64,000 bases of DNA. It comes from CAYUZU01 sp964448675 (GTDB taxonomy: Bacteria; Planctomycetota; Phycisphaerae; UBA1845; Fen-1342). Below are positions 43,701-52,537 of this stretch, piece after piece. Both the position numbers and the translations under genes were made by a program. Position 1 is the stretch's first letter, and the number at the start of each line of letters is the position of its first letter. Under the pieces are notes generated by a model. The model had not been told where the DNA came from, ran no database searches, and worked only from the letters and a program-made list of their open reading frames with translations. The DNA lies in contig CAYUZU010000010.1 in assembly GCA_964448675.1 (NCBI GenBank), forward strand, positions 1 to 64,000, written 5' to 3'.

Positions 43701-44642
43701 ATGCGTACCAAACGAAACGGCATCACGCTGGTCGAGGTGATCCTGGTCGCCGCGGTGCTGCTGATCCTGCTGACGCTGGTAACGCCGGCGTTGCGGGCGG
43801 CGGGGCGGCGCAGCCGGGACGAGGTGTGCCTGTCCAACCTGCGGGCGCTGGGCGTTGCGGTTCGGCTGTATGCGACGGCGCATGACGGGACGCTGCCAGG
43901 CGGGCTATACCCGCTGGTCGCGTACCCGCTGACTTCGGAATATGGCCCGATTCATGACGAGTACCAAGCGCGGCGGATGCTGCCGACCTTGCTTGAGGAT
44001 GTCGTGCCGGACGCCTGCGGGCCGCGGCTCATCCGCTGCCCGGTGATGGGCGGGCTGGTCCCGGACGAGCACTTCGAGCGGTTCTACAAGTTGACCAATC
44101 GACGCACCGCTAACGCGCACTACGCATTGAACAACGTCGGGATGATCGGTGGTCCAGGGGGCCCGAGCGGCAACCCGCGGGTCACCGATCCCATGTACTA
44201 CTTCGGCTACTCTCCATCGTACCCGAATCCGATCGACCCCGACATCGGCCCGCGGCGCTACGGCGAGATCCCCAACCCCGACCGAGAGTGGATGATCGCC
44301 GACGCGTGGTATCGGGCGCGGCCGAACCCCGGCTTTCCCGAGTGGCAGCAGGAGGGGCCGTACCAGTACGCGTGGAGCGGCGAAGCGCTGCCGTACTTCG
44401 CGCCGCACGGCCCGCGCGCTGCGCAGCGCTACCTGTTCGAAAGCAGCGACCGGCGCAACGCCGAAGCCGCGCGCATCCGCCAGGCCAAGGCCGACGGCTG
44501 GACGAATACGCTGTATTTTGATGGCCACGCGGCACCGTCTGTCTCACGCACGCTGGTCATCAATGACTTCGAGTTGCTCTACGGTTTCCGCGGCACCGTG
44601 AACCCCTTCACGCCGCCGACGCTGCCGACAACGTGGCGCTGA
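43701..44642 (+). CDS. Type II secretion pseudopilin-like protein
   Basis: A 313-residue prepilin-like protein. The N-terminus KRNGITLVEVILVAAVLLIL has the G|xTLxE prepilin peptidase site and a single hydrophobic helix, so it should be processed and assembled as a pseudopilin. The planctomycete hallmark CLSNLRALGVAVRLYATAHDG follows the helix, and NTLYFDGHAAP near the end replaces the usual H-X9-DG motif. No gsp genes accompany it. Such solitary pseudopilins are numerous in these genomes, and its place inside a block of secreted proteins may be functional or accidental. TGGAG precedes the ATG. Confidence 0.88.
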   Translation: MRTKRNGITLVEVILVAAVLLILLTLVTPALRAAGRRSRDEVCLSNLRALGVAVRLYATAHDGTLPGGLYPLVAYPLTSEYGPIHDEYQARRMLPTLLEDVVPDACGPRLIRCPVMGGLVPDEHFERFYKLTNRRTANAHYALNNVGMIGGPGGPSGNPRVTDPMYYFGYSPSYPNPIDPDIGPRRYGEIPNPDREWMIADAWYRARPNPGFPEWQQEGPYQYAWSGEALPYFAPHGPRAAQRYLFESSDRRNAEAARIRQAKADGWTNTLYFDGHAAPSVSRTLVINDFELLYGFRGTVNPFTPPTLPTTWR

Positions 44643-44731
44643 GCGGCGCGGCGCTGCGACGCGGCTTTCCGGCACGCACGGCCTTGGGGCACACGCGAGC
44701 CGCACGCTGCACTTTCGTGTGAGAATCGTAC

Positions 44732-44761
44732 TTGACTTCGGCGCCCGATTGGAAACCTAAT
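44732..44761 (+). promoter_or_regulatory. Possible promoter of the zinc-ribbon membrane gene
   Basis: TTGACT, then CCTAAT at 18 nt (or TAATAA at 20 nt), about 55 nt before the ATG at 44817. The -35 is good and the -10 mediocre. Confidence 0.4.
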
Positions 44762-44816
44762 AAACGCACAGGGATGGCCCGCTCGGGCGGGTGTTCTCAG
44801 GAAACGGGGTAGTCCG

Positions 44817-46019
44817 ATGCCAGTTGTTCCGTGTCCGCACTGTGATGCCCGGTACAAGGTCCCGGCGACCGCCGCCGGCAAGCGTACGACCTGCAAGAAA
44901 TGCGGCCAGGGTTTCCGCATTCCGGCGGCGCAGGCCGCGGCCGACCGTCCGCCGCCGAGCAAGTCTGCCCGGCTCAAGCGTCCGCCACCCCAGCCGGCCG
45001 CCGCCGTGGCCGCCTCATCGCTCGACGACTGGGCCGACAGCTTCGAAGCGCTCGCCGGCGGCGAGGCCATTGCGCCGGCGCAACCCCTCGCCGAAGGCGC
45101 GGACGTGGCTGCGGGCGCGGCGCCCGCCGCTTTCGCCGCCGGTCCGGCGCCGCCGGTTGCCGCTGCCGCCACGGCCAGGGGGCCGGGGGTGGTGGCGTAT
45201 GGGCGTTACCTAACGCTGGTGGGCAGCAGCTTCGGCACGTTGTTCAAACCGATGAACCTGCTCACGCTGTTGGGTGTTTGGATTGCGCTGGCGATCGGCG
45301 AGATCATGAAGACGACGATGGCCCTGGCGCCGCTGCTGGGCTTCATGGTGGTCGGCGCGTTCGCGATCGTCTCGTTCATCATTGCCGGCTGGTACATGGC
45401 GTTTCAGCTCAAGGTGGTGCAGTGGGCGGCCGGGGAGGAGGACAGCCTGCCGGGCATGGGGGCCGAAGACGGCTTGGTCGACGGCGTGATCATCCCGTTC
45501 TTTCACATGCTGGCGACCAAGGTCGCGGCATACGCCCCCGTCGTGCTGTACCTCGTGATCCTGTACTACCGCGTGGCAGCCGTCGCCGCCGACACGTATT
45601 TCGGCGAAGGCGCCTACGCCAGCCCGGTGCCGCCGGCGCTGGCCATTGTCGTGCTGATCCTGCTGGCACTGGCCGGGCTGTTCATCTGGCCGATGCTGGT
45701 GCTGGTGGTGGCGTGCGGCGGCGGGATGTTCACCATGTTCCGCCTCGATCTGATCCTCGAGACGATCTTCAAGTCCTTCCCGGCGTACCTGCTGACGGTG
45801 TTGGCGGTGTGTTTCACCTTCGGGCTGCGCGTGCTGCTGTACGGCATCGTCGGGGCGAGCGTGGGTGAAGACGCGTCGGTCGAAGAGGACTGGGCCGGGC
45901 TGTTCCTGCTGCCGGTGCTGCTGGTCGGGATCAACCTGTACTTCGACGTCATCGCGATGCGGGCGATCGGCTACTACTACGCCTGCTTCAAGCACCGCTT
46001 CGCGTGGGACTGGGGCTAG
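44817..46019 (+). CDS. Membrane protein with MJ0042-type zinc ribbon
   Basis: A 400-residue protein. The N-terminal zinc ribbon has CPHC at residues 6-9 and CKKC about 18 residues later (CPHCDARYKVPATAAGKRT, then TCKKCGQGFRIP), typical of MJ0042-type domains. A proline/alanine-rich linker (45-130) leads to about six transmembrane helices (150-390) with the overall look of a Yip1-like membrane domain. Planctomycetes have many such proteins and their role is unknown. It precedes the DUF1963 gene by 42 nt, so they probably form an operon. Confidence 0.82.
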   Translation: MPVVPCPHCDARYKVPATAAGKRTTCKKCGQGFRIPAAQAAADRPPPSKSARLKRPPPQPAAAVAASSLDDWADSFEALAGGEAIAPAQPLAEGADVAAGAAPAAFAAGPAPPVAAAATARGPGVVAYGRYLTLVGSSFGTLFKPMNLLTLLGVWIALAIGEIMKTTMALAPLLGFMVVGAFAIVSFIIAGWYMAFQLKVVQWAAGEEDSLPGMGAEDGLVDGVIIPFFHMLATKVAAYAPVVLYLVILYYRVAAVAADTYFGEGAYASPVPPALAIVVLILLALAGLFIWPMLVLVVACGGGMFTMFRLDLILETIFKSFPAYLLTVLAVCFTFGLRVLLYGIVGASVGEDASVEEDWAGLFLLPVLLVGINLYFDVIAMRAIGYYYACFKHRFAWDWG

Positions 46020-46061
46020 GCGATCGCCGGCGCACGGGCCGCGCGACCCGAGGGAGCATTC

Positions 46062-47252
46062 ATGAATGCACGCAACATCATCTGCTGGGCGGTGTGCCTG
46101 GGCCTCTATGTCGGCCTGGTGGTTGCCGGCAACGCCGGTTCGATCGAGATGAAGCGCACCAGCCGCTCGATCTGGACACGGATCTGGCAGGAAGTGGATG
46201 CCGGCCCGATGCCGGTGGTCGCCGCACCGGCCGACGGGGAGTCGGAGGGACGGCCGGCACGCGCACCGGCCCCCGCGCCGCCCAATCAGATCGACAAGGA
46301 CACCGCGCAGGCCGTGATCCGCGGGTCGGTGTGCGCGCGGCGGGACGACGAACTCGTGCCGCAGCTGCGGCGCTCGATTCGCCTGTCGCCCTGGCCGGTC
46401 GATACCGAGGCAGCGTTGCCGACGGGCGCGTCGCGTATGACGGCGGCGCCGGATGTGCCGCCGGATTTCCGCTGGCCGCGCTGCGATGGGATGCCGCTGG
46501 CGCTGATTGCGCAGATCCGCCTGGCCGACGTGGCGGAGTTCGATACCGAGGAGCGGTTGCCGCTGTCCGGGTGGCTGTGCTTCTTCTATGACACGCTGCG
46601 CGATCCGCCGCCGCTGGGCAACGATCCGAACGACCGCAGCGGCTGGGAGGTGGTTCACTTCGATGACGACCCGGCCCGACTGGAGCGCGTGCCGCTGCCG
46701 GTGGCGCACGCGGAGATGTACCCGCCGTGCAAGGTGCGTTGCTGGGGCGAGTGGACGCTGCCTTCGCTGGCCGAAATGCCGGACCTGATCCCGGAGCGCG
46801 ACGAGAACTGCCTCGGGTTCTACAGCGACTTGTGCGAGGCGCTCACCGGGCGGCCCAATGTCAGCGGCTGGCATCACCTGCTGGGCCACGCGCAGAATTC
46901 TTGGGGGGCCATGCGGCCACAATGCGAGGCCGTTTCGTCCGGCACGCTCTGGACCGAGGAGATGGACGACGATTCGTCTGCGGTGCGCCGCGCCCGCCGC
47001 GGGGCGGACGACTGGGTCCTGCTGCTGCAGGTTCAACTGGGCACGCTGGAGTCACTGGAGGCGGTCGCGATGAGCGGCGGGGACGGGTGGAGCAGCTACT
47101 ACGGCGGCGATCGGCTGTACTACTGGATTCGCGACGACGACCTGCGCGCCCGCGAGTTCTCGCGCGTGTGGCTCGTGCGCCAGGGGTACTACCCCGACGA
47201 ACCGTATGACGATTACGAAGACGACGAATACTACGAGGACGACGAGTACTGA
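46062..47252 (+). CDS. DUF1963/YwqG-like protein with acidic tyrosine-rich tail
   Basis: A 396-residue protein. A hydrophobic N-terminus (IICWAVCLGLYVGLVVAG) suggests membrane anchoring. Residues ~140-370 match the YwqG/DUF1963 pattern: SRMTAAPDVPPDFRWPRCDG, PLALIAQIRLADVAEFD, LSGWLCFFYD, HHLLGHAQNSWG and LYYWIRDDDLRAREFSRVWL. The last ~20 residues are almost only D, E and Y (DDYEDDEYYEDDEY), a tail not usual for the family. Function is unknown. GAGGGAG precedes the ATG. It shares an operon with the zinc-ribbon membrane gene. Confidence 0.8.
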   Translation: MNARNIICWAVCLGLYVGLVVAGNAGSIEMKRTSRSIWTRIWQEVDAGPMPVVAAPADGESEGRPARAPAPAPPNQIDKDTAQAVIRGSVCARRDDELVPQLRRSIRLSPWPVDTEAALPTGASRMTAAPDVPPDFRWPRCDGMPLALIAQIRLADVAEFDTEERLPLSGWLCFFYDTLRDPPPLGNDPNDRSGWEVVHFDDDPARLERVPLPVAHAEMYPPCKVRCWGEWTLPSLAEMPDLIPERDENCLGFYSDLCEALTGRPNVSGWHHLLGHAQNSWGAMRPQCEAVSSGTLWTEEMDDDSSAVRRARRGADDWVLLLQVQLGTLESLEAVAMSGGDGWSSYYGGDRLYYWIRDDDLRAREFSRVWLVRQGYYPDEPYDDYEDDEYYEDDEY

Positions 47253-47286
47253 TGCGCGGCGCGCCCGGGGCGAACGCGCCGCGCAT
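47252..47286. terminator. Bidirectional hairpin between convergent genes
   Basis: ATGCGCGGCGCG, an 11-nt loop, then CGCGCCGCGCAT: a perfect 12-bp stem whose first base is the last base of the DUF1963 stop codon. The minus-strand carboxypeptidase gene ends 20 nt away, so it can serve both genes. No T tract. Confidence 0.65.
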
Positions 47287-47306
47287 AGGGTATGACCGGT
47301 TCGGCG

Positions 47307-49652
47307 TTACGGGCAGGTCGTGTTCATCAGGGCCACGAACGGGTCGATGTCGCGCCAGTTCACCGCGCCGTCGCTGTTGGTGTCATTGTTCAGGTACGAG
47401 CACGGCGGCGGTTCCGGGGCGAACAGCGCGGCCCAGGCCGACTCGTTGTCGTTCTGCGCGGCGACCAGGAAGTCGATATCGCGCCAATTGATCACGCCGC
47501 TGCAGTTCGAATCCCCGGGGCACAGTTGCGGCGACTGGCAATCCAGCGTCGTCGCGCGAAATGCGTCGACGCCCGCTTCGACCACGCTCTGTGGCGTCGC
47601 ATCGTTCGCGATGAAGCGGATCCGCATCGTGCTGGTCAGCGTGACGCCCGCGGCATCGAGGTCGGTCTGGTCGATCACGTGATGCCGCCAGGTCGTGCCG
47701 CCGTCGGTGTCGTGGCGGGCGATTTCGGTCCAGGGCCCGTTGCCGTTGTTGCTGTCGATCTCGACGACCAGCCGATCGACGCCGCCGGTGTCGTTGCTCA
47801 GGCGCAGGTAATAGTCGTAGCTGATCTGCGTGTTGCCGGCGGAGAGGTCGAGCGTGGGCGAGACGACGGCGACCGCCCCCGCGTCGACGTCAGTGTTGCC
47901 CGCGCCGTTGTCGGTCAGCAGGCACTGGCCACTGCCATCGCCGTCTTCGGTCGGGCCGTACGGCCAGGTGGGATCACCGACGGGCACGCCGCGCTCCCAG
48001 TCGCCGCTCGACGCACCGAGGTTGACGGGCGTCCAGCCCTGCGCGGTCTCGAAGTCGTCCGTCAGCAATTCGACGAACACGCCGACCGGCCGGCGGTAGG
48101 GATCGAACTGGCCGCTGGGCGGGTCGTAGACGGTACCCTCGACGTCGCCCTCGGCGGCGAAGTAGAACTCGGGGTTGTTGCCGCAAGCCGACGCGGGCAG
48201 GGTCGCCTGGTAGAGGTTGCCGTCGACGTGCGTGAGCGGCAGCGCGGTGAACGACTCCATGTTGCTGTGGCGGAAGTAGACGGTCGGGCTGCCGGTGACG
48301 AGGTTCTCGCCGACCGCGACGATCTCGACATTGACGTACGTCGGACCGTCCGCCAGCAGGGACTCGGGCAGGCCGTCGGGCAGATGGATGGTCGTGCCGA
48401 CCAGCGTGCGGGCCCAATCTGCCAGCACCAGAATCGCCGCGAAGTTCTCTTCGCCAGTGGGGATGATCTGTTCCGGCGGCAGGACGAAGCCGTACTGGCC
48501 GGTGTCGCGCAGCTCGATGGTCCAGGCCAGGGCGCCTCCTTCCTCGTAGGCCCAGTCCGAGCAGATTCCGCTGGCGAGGTAAAGGTCATATGCGGGTGTG
48601 GAGGTGTAGGTCTTGCCGTGCACGCTGTAGATCGCGTCGGCCATGTCGTCGCCTAGCTGCTGATGCAGCGTGCCGTCGGGGCCCGGCGCCTCGATGTAGT
48701 CGTACCCGTAGGGTCGCAGAATGAGCTGCGAATAGCTGTGAAAGTCGATGTGGGCGGCGATGTCGGGATGGGCGAGGATGAAGTCGCGCAGGGCCTGGGT
48801 CTCGGGTTCGGAGAAGGGGGCCGTGCCATGGTAAACCAGGCTGCCGGGGTCGCTGCTCGCGCCGGGGCCGCCCCAGCCGACGGAGAAGTTGCGGTTCCAG
48901 TCGACGCCGTACGTGCCGTCGCCATTCGGCCGGCGCGTCTTGCGCCACTGGCGGTTGTAGTTCCATGAGTAGATGTAGCCGTCGGGGTTCATCGTCGGGC
49001 AGACATAGAGGACGAGCTCATCGAGGATCGCCCGGATCTCGGGGTCGGCGTTGTAGTTGCGGACGAGCCGGTCGACGATGTACAGCACGGTGGTCGGGCC
49101 GACCCATTCGCGCGCGTGGGCCATCGCGTTGAAGCTCAGCGCGGGCTTGTTGCCGCCGACGGGACTGGTGACCGTGATGGCCCAGATCGGCCGGCCTTCC
49201 CAACTCGTCCCGATCTGCTCCTTGGTCACGAGATCGGGATAGTCGGTAACCAGCGCGTCCAGAAACGCGACGATCTGGTCATATGTCTTGTAGTCGTCGA
49301 ACCAGCCGCGGCTGCGCGGGTCCACGTCGCCGGCGGCGGCGAGTCGCGCGCGCTCCGCGTCGTAGACGGCCTGCACGTTGGGGTGCATGATCTCGTAGTG
49401 CACGCCCGATGCGGCCAGGCCCGGCAGCTTTTCCGGCGCGACGAGGTAGTCGACCTGGCCGATGCCCTCACCGTCGCTCATCAGCACCAGGTCGAGTGAC
49501 TGCACGGTGGCCAGCTCCGCGGCGGAGTCGGGCCAGGTGCGGACGGCGGCGTAGCCGTCGTAGCGAACGGGCGTCGGCGTGTCGGCCAGGGCCGGCACCG
49601 TCACGATAATCGCGAGCAGGGCTGCACAAAGGGCGTGGGGGTAGCGATGCAT
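47307..49652 (-). CDS. Secreted M14 zinc carboxypeptidase with shared C-terminal module
   Basis: A 781-residue exported metallo-carboxypeptidase (signal ending near TVPALA). Zinc ligands are H and E of MAHAREWVGP and the later H of HIDFHSYSQ. DWNRNF and the catalytic Glu in AWTIELRDTGQYGFVLP complete the M14 site, nearest to carboxypeptidase T. A propeptide-like region precedes it (~25-110). After residue ~415 come an Ig-like domain (LPLTHVDGNLYQATLPASA), a jelly-roll domain and a dockerin-like tail with two NWRDID loops. The same module is found in the next gene. GGAGGTGA precedes the ATG. Expected to trim peptides outside the cell. Confidence 0.93.
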   Translation of the reverse strand: MHRYPHALCAALLAIIVTVPALADTPTPVRYDGYAAVRTWPDSAAELATVQSLDLVLMSDGEGIGQVDYLVAPEKLPGLAASGVHYEIMHPNVQAVYDAERARLAAAGDVDPRSRGWFDDYKTYDQIVAFLDALVTDYPDLVTKEQIGTSWEGRPIWAITVTSPVGGNKPALSFNAMAHAREWVGPTTVLYIVDRLVRNYNADPEIRAILDELVLYVCPTMNPDGYIYSWNYNRQWRKTRRPNGDGTYGVDWNRNFSVGWGGPGASSDPGSLVYHGTAPFSEPETQALRDFILAHPDIAAHIDFHSYSQLILRPYGYDYIEAPGPDGTLHQQLGDDMADAIYSVHGKTYTSTPAYDLYLASGICSDWAYEEGGALAWTIELRDTGQYGFVLPPEQIIPTGEENFAAILVLADWARTLVGTTIHLPDGLPESLLADGPTYVNVEIVAVGENLVTGSPTVYFRHSNMESFTALPLTHVDGNLYQATLPASACGNNPEFYFAAEGDVEGTVYDPPSGQFDPYRRPVGVFVELLTDDFETAQGWTPVNLGASSGDWERGVPVGDPTWPYGPTEDGDGSGQCLLTDNGAGNTDVDAGAVAVVSPTLDLSAGNTQISYDYYLRLSNDTGGVDRLVVEIDSNNGNGPWTEIARHDTDGGTTWRHHVIDQTDLDAAGVTLTSTMRIRFIANDATPQSVVEAGVDAFRATTLDCQSPQLCPGDSNCSGVINWRDIDFLVAAQNDNESAWAALFAPEPPPCSYLNNDTNSDGAVNWRDIDPFVALMNTTCP
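47310..47520 (-). repeat. Direct repeat copy 1 (NWRDID tail coding)
   Basis: It encodes the last ~70 residues of the carboxypeptidase and matches about 49850-50060 in direct orientation. I estimate ~80% identity by eye, with identical runs such as GTTACGGGCAGGTCGTGTTC. Confidence 0.8.
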
Positions 49653-49846
49653 CTGCTGTTCACCTCCGTGGATTGGCCATCCAGCGCGTTCCGCAAGCGC
49701 GGATCATCTCTGTCTTTTCGATTCTACCGGCTGCGGGGTGCGAAAGCCCGCACAATCTTGTCAACGCAAAGGACGCGGTCGCGTCCATTATCGGTCCATC
49801 CGGGTCGCGGATGCCGGATCGCAAGGCGTGTATCCCGGCGTCCGCG
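49653..49846. other. Intergenic region before the carboxypeptidase gene
   Basis: On the minus strand it contains a perfect TTGACA, but the nearest -10-like TAGAAT is 32 nt away, so the promoter is not assigned. GGAGGTGA lies just before the start codon. No gene is seen. Confidence 0.4.
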
Positions 49847-52333
49847 TTACGGGCAGGTCGTGTTCATCAGCGCGACGAACGGGTCGATGTCGCGCCAGTT
49901 CACGCTGCCGTCCCCGGTCACGTCGTTGTTGTCGAACGGGCAGCCGGGGGTATCTGGCGCGAACAGCGCCGCCCAGGCTGACGCGTTGTCGTTCTGGGCC
50001 GCGACGAAGTAGTCGATGTCGCGCCAGTTGATCGCTCCGTCGCAGTTGGCATCGCCCGCGCACACTGGCGGGGCGGTGCAGCCGTAGGCCTCCAAACGGA
50101 TGTCGTCAATGTTCCAGCCGCACCACTGCCAGGCGCTGTCCGTCGGCCCCATGGCCCAGCGGAGATAGACGGTGGGCTGGTCGTCGGCAACAGCGGAGAT
50201 GTCGTACGACTGGAAGGTCCACTGGCCGTCGTTGACCTCTTCGGTGTTCTCCCAGATCTGGAGCCAGTTGACGCCGTTGTTGCTGACGTACAGCCGGGCG
50301 TGATCGTAGGTGGGCGTTTCGACACCCAGCCAGCGCCAGAAGGACAGCGTGACCCCTTGCTGCCCGGTGCAGTCGATGGCGGTGCTGGTGAGATTGCGCG
50401 GCGTGTACAGGCTGGGCTCGTAATCGCCGTTGAGGTTGTAGCCGTACACGTTGTCGCCGGTGTAGCCGCTGGTCGGGTCCGGATCGCCGTAGGCCCCGCC
50501 GCCGCCGGTGGGTTGGCCGAACGCCCACTGGTCTTCAGCGGTCCAGCCGGGATCACTGTCGAGCAGCTCCTCGTAAAACGTCACGATTTCGCCGACGGCC
50601 GCGGTGTAGACGTTGTCGGGCGCCCCCGGCGGACGGGTCACGAGACCGCTCTGGTCGCCCTCGGCGGTGAAGTAGAACTCGGGGTTGTCGTCGCAGTACG
50701 CCGGCGGCAGCGTGACGGTATACAGGTCGTCGCCCAGCGGCGTCAGCGGTACCTCGGTGAACGCGCCGTCGTCGTAACGGTAGTACATGCTTGCGGTGCC
50801 GCCGATGTAGTTCTCGACGCCGGGGCTGATGCGGACGGTGAGGTCGGTGGCGTCGCCCGGTGTGATGAGCTCGGGGAGGCCATCGGGGAAGGCGATGCTC
50901 AGCAGCCGCGTGATGCGGGTGAAGTAGACGTCCTGCTCGCCATTGAACGTGGCGGCATAGGCCACGTTGGCAGCGACGTCGTCGGAGGACATGTCGAAGT
51001 AGTCGCCCATCTTGTTCTGCTGCGGGTAGCCGAGCGACGGGTCGAATACCGGGCTGATTTCCTCGTTGGTCGACCAGGTCACGCCGGCGTCTTCGGAATA
51101 GCTGTAGAAGAGCTGCGAGTCGTACGCGCCCGGGCTGTTGCGCGTATCGAGCCAGATGGCGTCGATGCGGCCGTTCGGCGCCACGGACATCGTGCCGAAC
51201 CACTGCCAGGCGTTGTTGCCGGCCGGGTCATCGTTGACGCGGACCGGCGTGCTCCAGGTCAGACCGCCGTCGGTACTGCGGGCGAACATGACATCGAGCG
51301 GGTCGGCGCCGGGCGGGTCGACCGAACACAACGCATAGACGTTGCCGCGCGTGGCCCCCTCCGAATGATCGACCGCGATCCAGGCCTGGCCCAGCAGGCC
51401 GCCGGGGTTGGGCCCGGCCGAGGCGGTCTGGCTGCCACCGAGGCTGAAGGTTGTGGAGACATCCCAGGTAACGGTGCCGGCGTCGGGGTCCTGGACGTTG
51501 CTGGAGCGGGCGAGCGTGAAGCCGTCGCCGAGGATGTACAGCTCGCCATCCGGCCCGACCGCGAGCGTGCCCCACAGCGGGTTGCCCGGCACGTCGATGC
51601 AGGGCGTGAAGGAGAACGCACGGTTGTAGGAGCGTGTGAAATGCCCGTCGCAGCCGGGCCCCTCGCAGGTGTACCAGCGCGTCCAGTAGGCATAGATGTT
51701 GTCGCGGCCGAGACCATCGGTGTGGTCGATCACCTGCCACTGCTTGTCGCCGCCGTAGGCGTAGGTGCCGGGGCCCCAGCTCTGTCCGCCGTTGCTCGAG
51801 CGGAACACGTGGCAGCGGAAGTTGGACGGGAAGCCGTCCCAGTTGTCCGCTGTCAGGCTGTTGTAGTAGAAGACACCCTGGGTGTCGGCGTCGACGACCG
51901 GGTCCGAGCGGAACGTGCCGTCCTGGATGGCCCCGCGAAAGTACCAGCGCTGCCCGCCGTTGGTCGTACTGGCCCAGCCGGCCTCGCGAAAGCCGCTGGC
52001 GATGGTGTCGAACTGGCGCCAGCCGATGACCATGTTGCCGGGGTCGAGGGGGTTGACGGCGAGCGAGGGCTCGTTGGCGGCGTCGCCCACGATGTTGTTG
52101 CCGTCGCGGTCGACGTTGACCTGCACGCTGACGTGGCCGTTGTGCTCCCAGGTGCGGGCGGGCTCGGTGATGCGGGCTTCGCGCGGCACGTCGATCGGGG
52201 GATCGGTCGGGTATTCGAGGTGGCCGGGCTGCCGGGCCTCGACAGGGGGGCGTTTCTCGGCGGGGCGCTCATCGGCGCGGGCGACGGCGCAGCAGGCGAG
52301 GACGACAAGCAGGGCGGCGGGGGTTCGCTTCAC
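49847..52333 (-). CDS. Secreted BNR/Asp-box (sialidase-like) protein with shared C-terminal module
   Basis: An 828-residue exported protein. Translation starts at a GTG with AAGGAGG 6 nt upstream, giving the signal KRTPAALLVVLACCAVARA; longer frames upstream lack support. Residues ~60-470 contain Asp-box repeats (TTNGGQRWYF, SSNGGQSWGP, STDGGLTWST, SEDAGVTWST), the blade hairpins of sialidase-like propellers. The sialidase arginine triad was not identified, so catalysis is unproven. The C-terminal ~370 residues are the Ig-like, jelly-roll and NWRDID dockerin-like module shared with the carboxypeptidase next door. Probably a surface glycan-binding or glycan-cleaving protein. Confidence 0.88.
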   Translation of the reverse strand: MKRTPAALLVVLACCAVARADERPAEKRPPVEARQPGHLEYPTDPPIDVPREARITEPARTWEHNGHVSVQVNVDRDGNNIVGDAANEPSLAVNPLDPGNMVIGWRQFDTIASGFREAGWASTTNGGQRWYFRGAIQDGTFRSDPVVDADTQGVFYYNSLTADNWDGFPSNFRCHVFRSSNGGQSWGPGTYAYGGDKQWQVIDHTDGLGRDNIYAYWTRWYTCEGPGCDGHFTRSYNRAFSFTPCIDVPGNPLWGTLAVGPDGELYILGDGFTLARSSNVQDPDAGTVTWDVSTTFSLGGSQTASAGPNPGGLLGQAWIAVDHSEGATRGNVYALCSVDPPGADPLDVMFARSTDGGLTWSTPVRVNDDPAGNNAWQWFGTMSVAPNGRIDAIWLDTRNSPGAYDSQLFYSYSEDAGVTWSTNEEISPVFDPSLGYPQQNKMGDYFDMSSDDVAANVAYAATFNGEQDVYFTRITRLLSIAFPDGLPELITPGDATDLTVRISPGVENYIGGTASMYYRYDDGAFTEVPLTPLGDDLYTVTLPPAYCDDNPEFYFTAEGDQSGLVTRPPGAPDNVYTAAVGEIVTFYEELLDSDPGWTAEDQWAFGQPTGGGGAYGDPDPTSGYTGDNVYGYNLNGDYEPSLYTPRNLTSTAIDCTGQQGVTLSFWRWLGVETPTYDHARLYVSNNGVNWLQIWENTEEVNDGQWTFQSYDISAVADDQPTVYLRWAMGPTDSAWQWCGWNIDDIRLEAYGCTAPPVCAGDANCDGAINWRDIDYFVAAQNDNASAWAALFAPDTPGCPFDNNDVTGDGSVNWRDIDPFVALMNTTCP
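49850..50060 (-). repeat. Direct repeat copy 2 (NWRDID tail coding)
   Basis: Partner of 47310-47520. The similarity extends at protein level over ~370 residues, but at DNA level it is strongest in this terminal ~210 bp. Confidence 0.8.
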
Positions 52334-52537
52334 GACGGGCCTCCTTGGGCTTGGGGCGGGGCGGCGACGCGTGCCGCGGTCGTCGGTGCGCAACGCAACG
52401 ACCGATAAGGCACGCCAGGCAGCCGGACCCATTTCCAGCGCATCAACCCGGATCGTAACAAAACGCCCGGCGCGGGGGCAATCCGCGATTGTCGGGAACG
52501 GTCGGATTGGCGGATTCCGGTGAGGATGACGCGGGCG

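Noticed and set aside
49678..49846. Perfect TTGACA as promoter of the carboxypeptidase gene
   Set aside because: No -10 element at 15-19 nt; the nearest candidate is 32 nt away.
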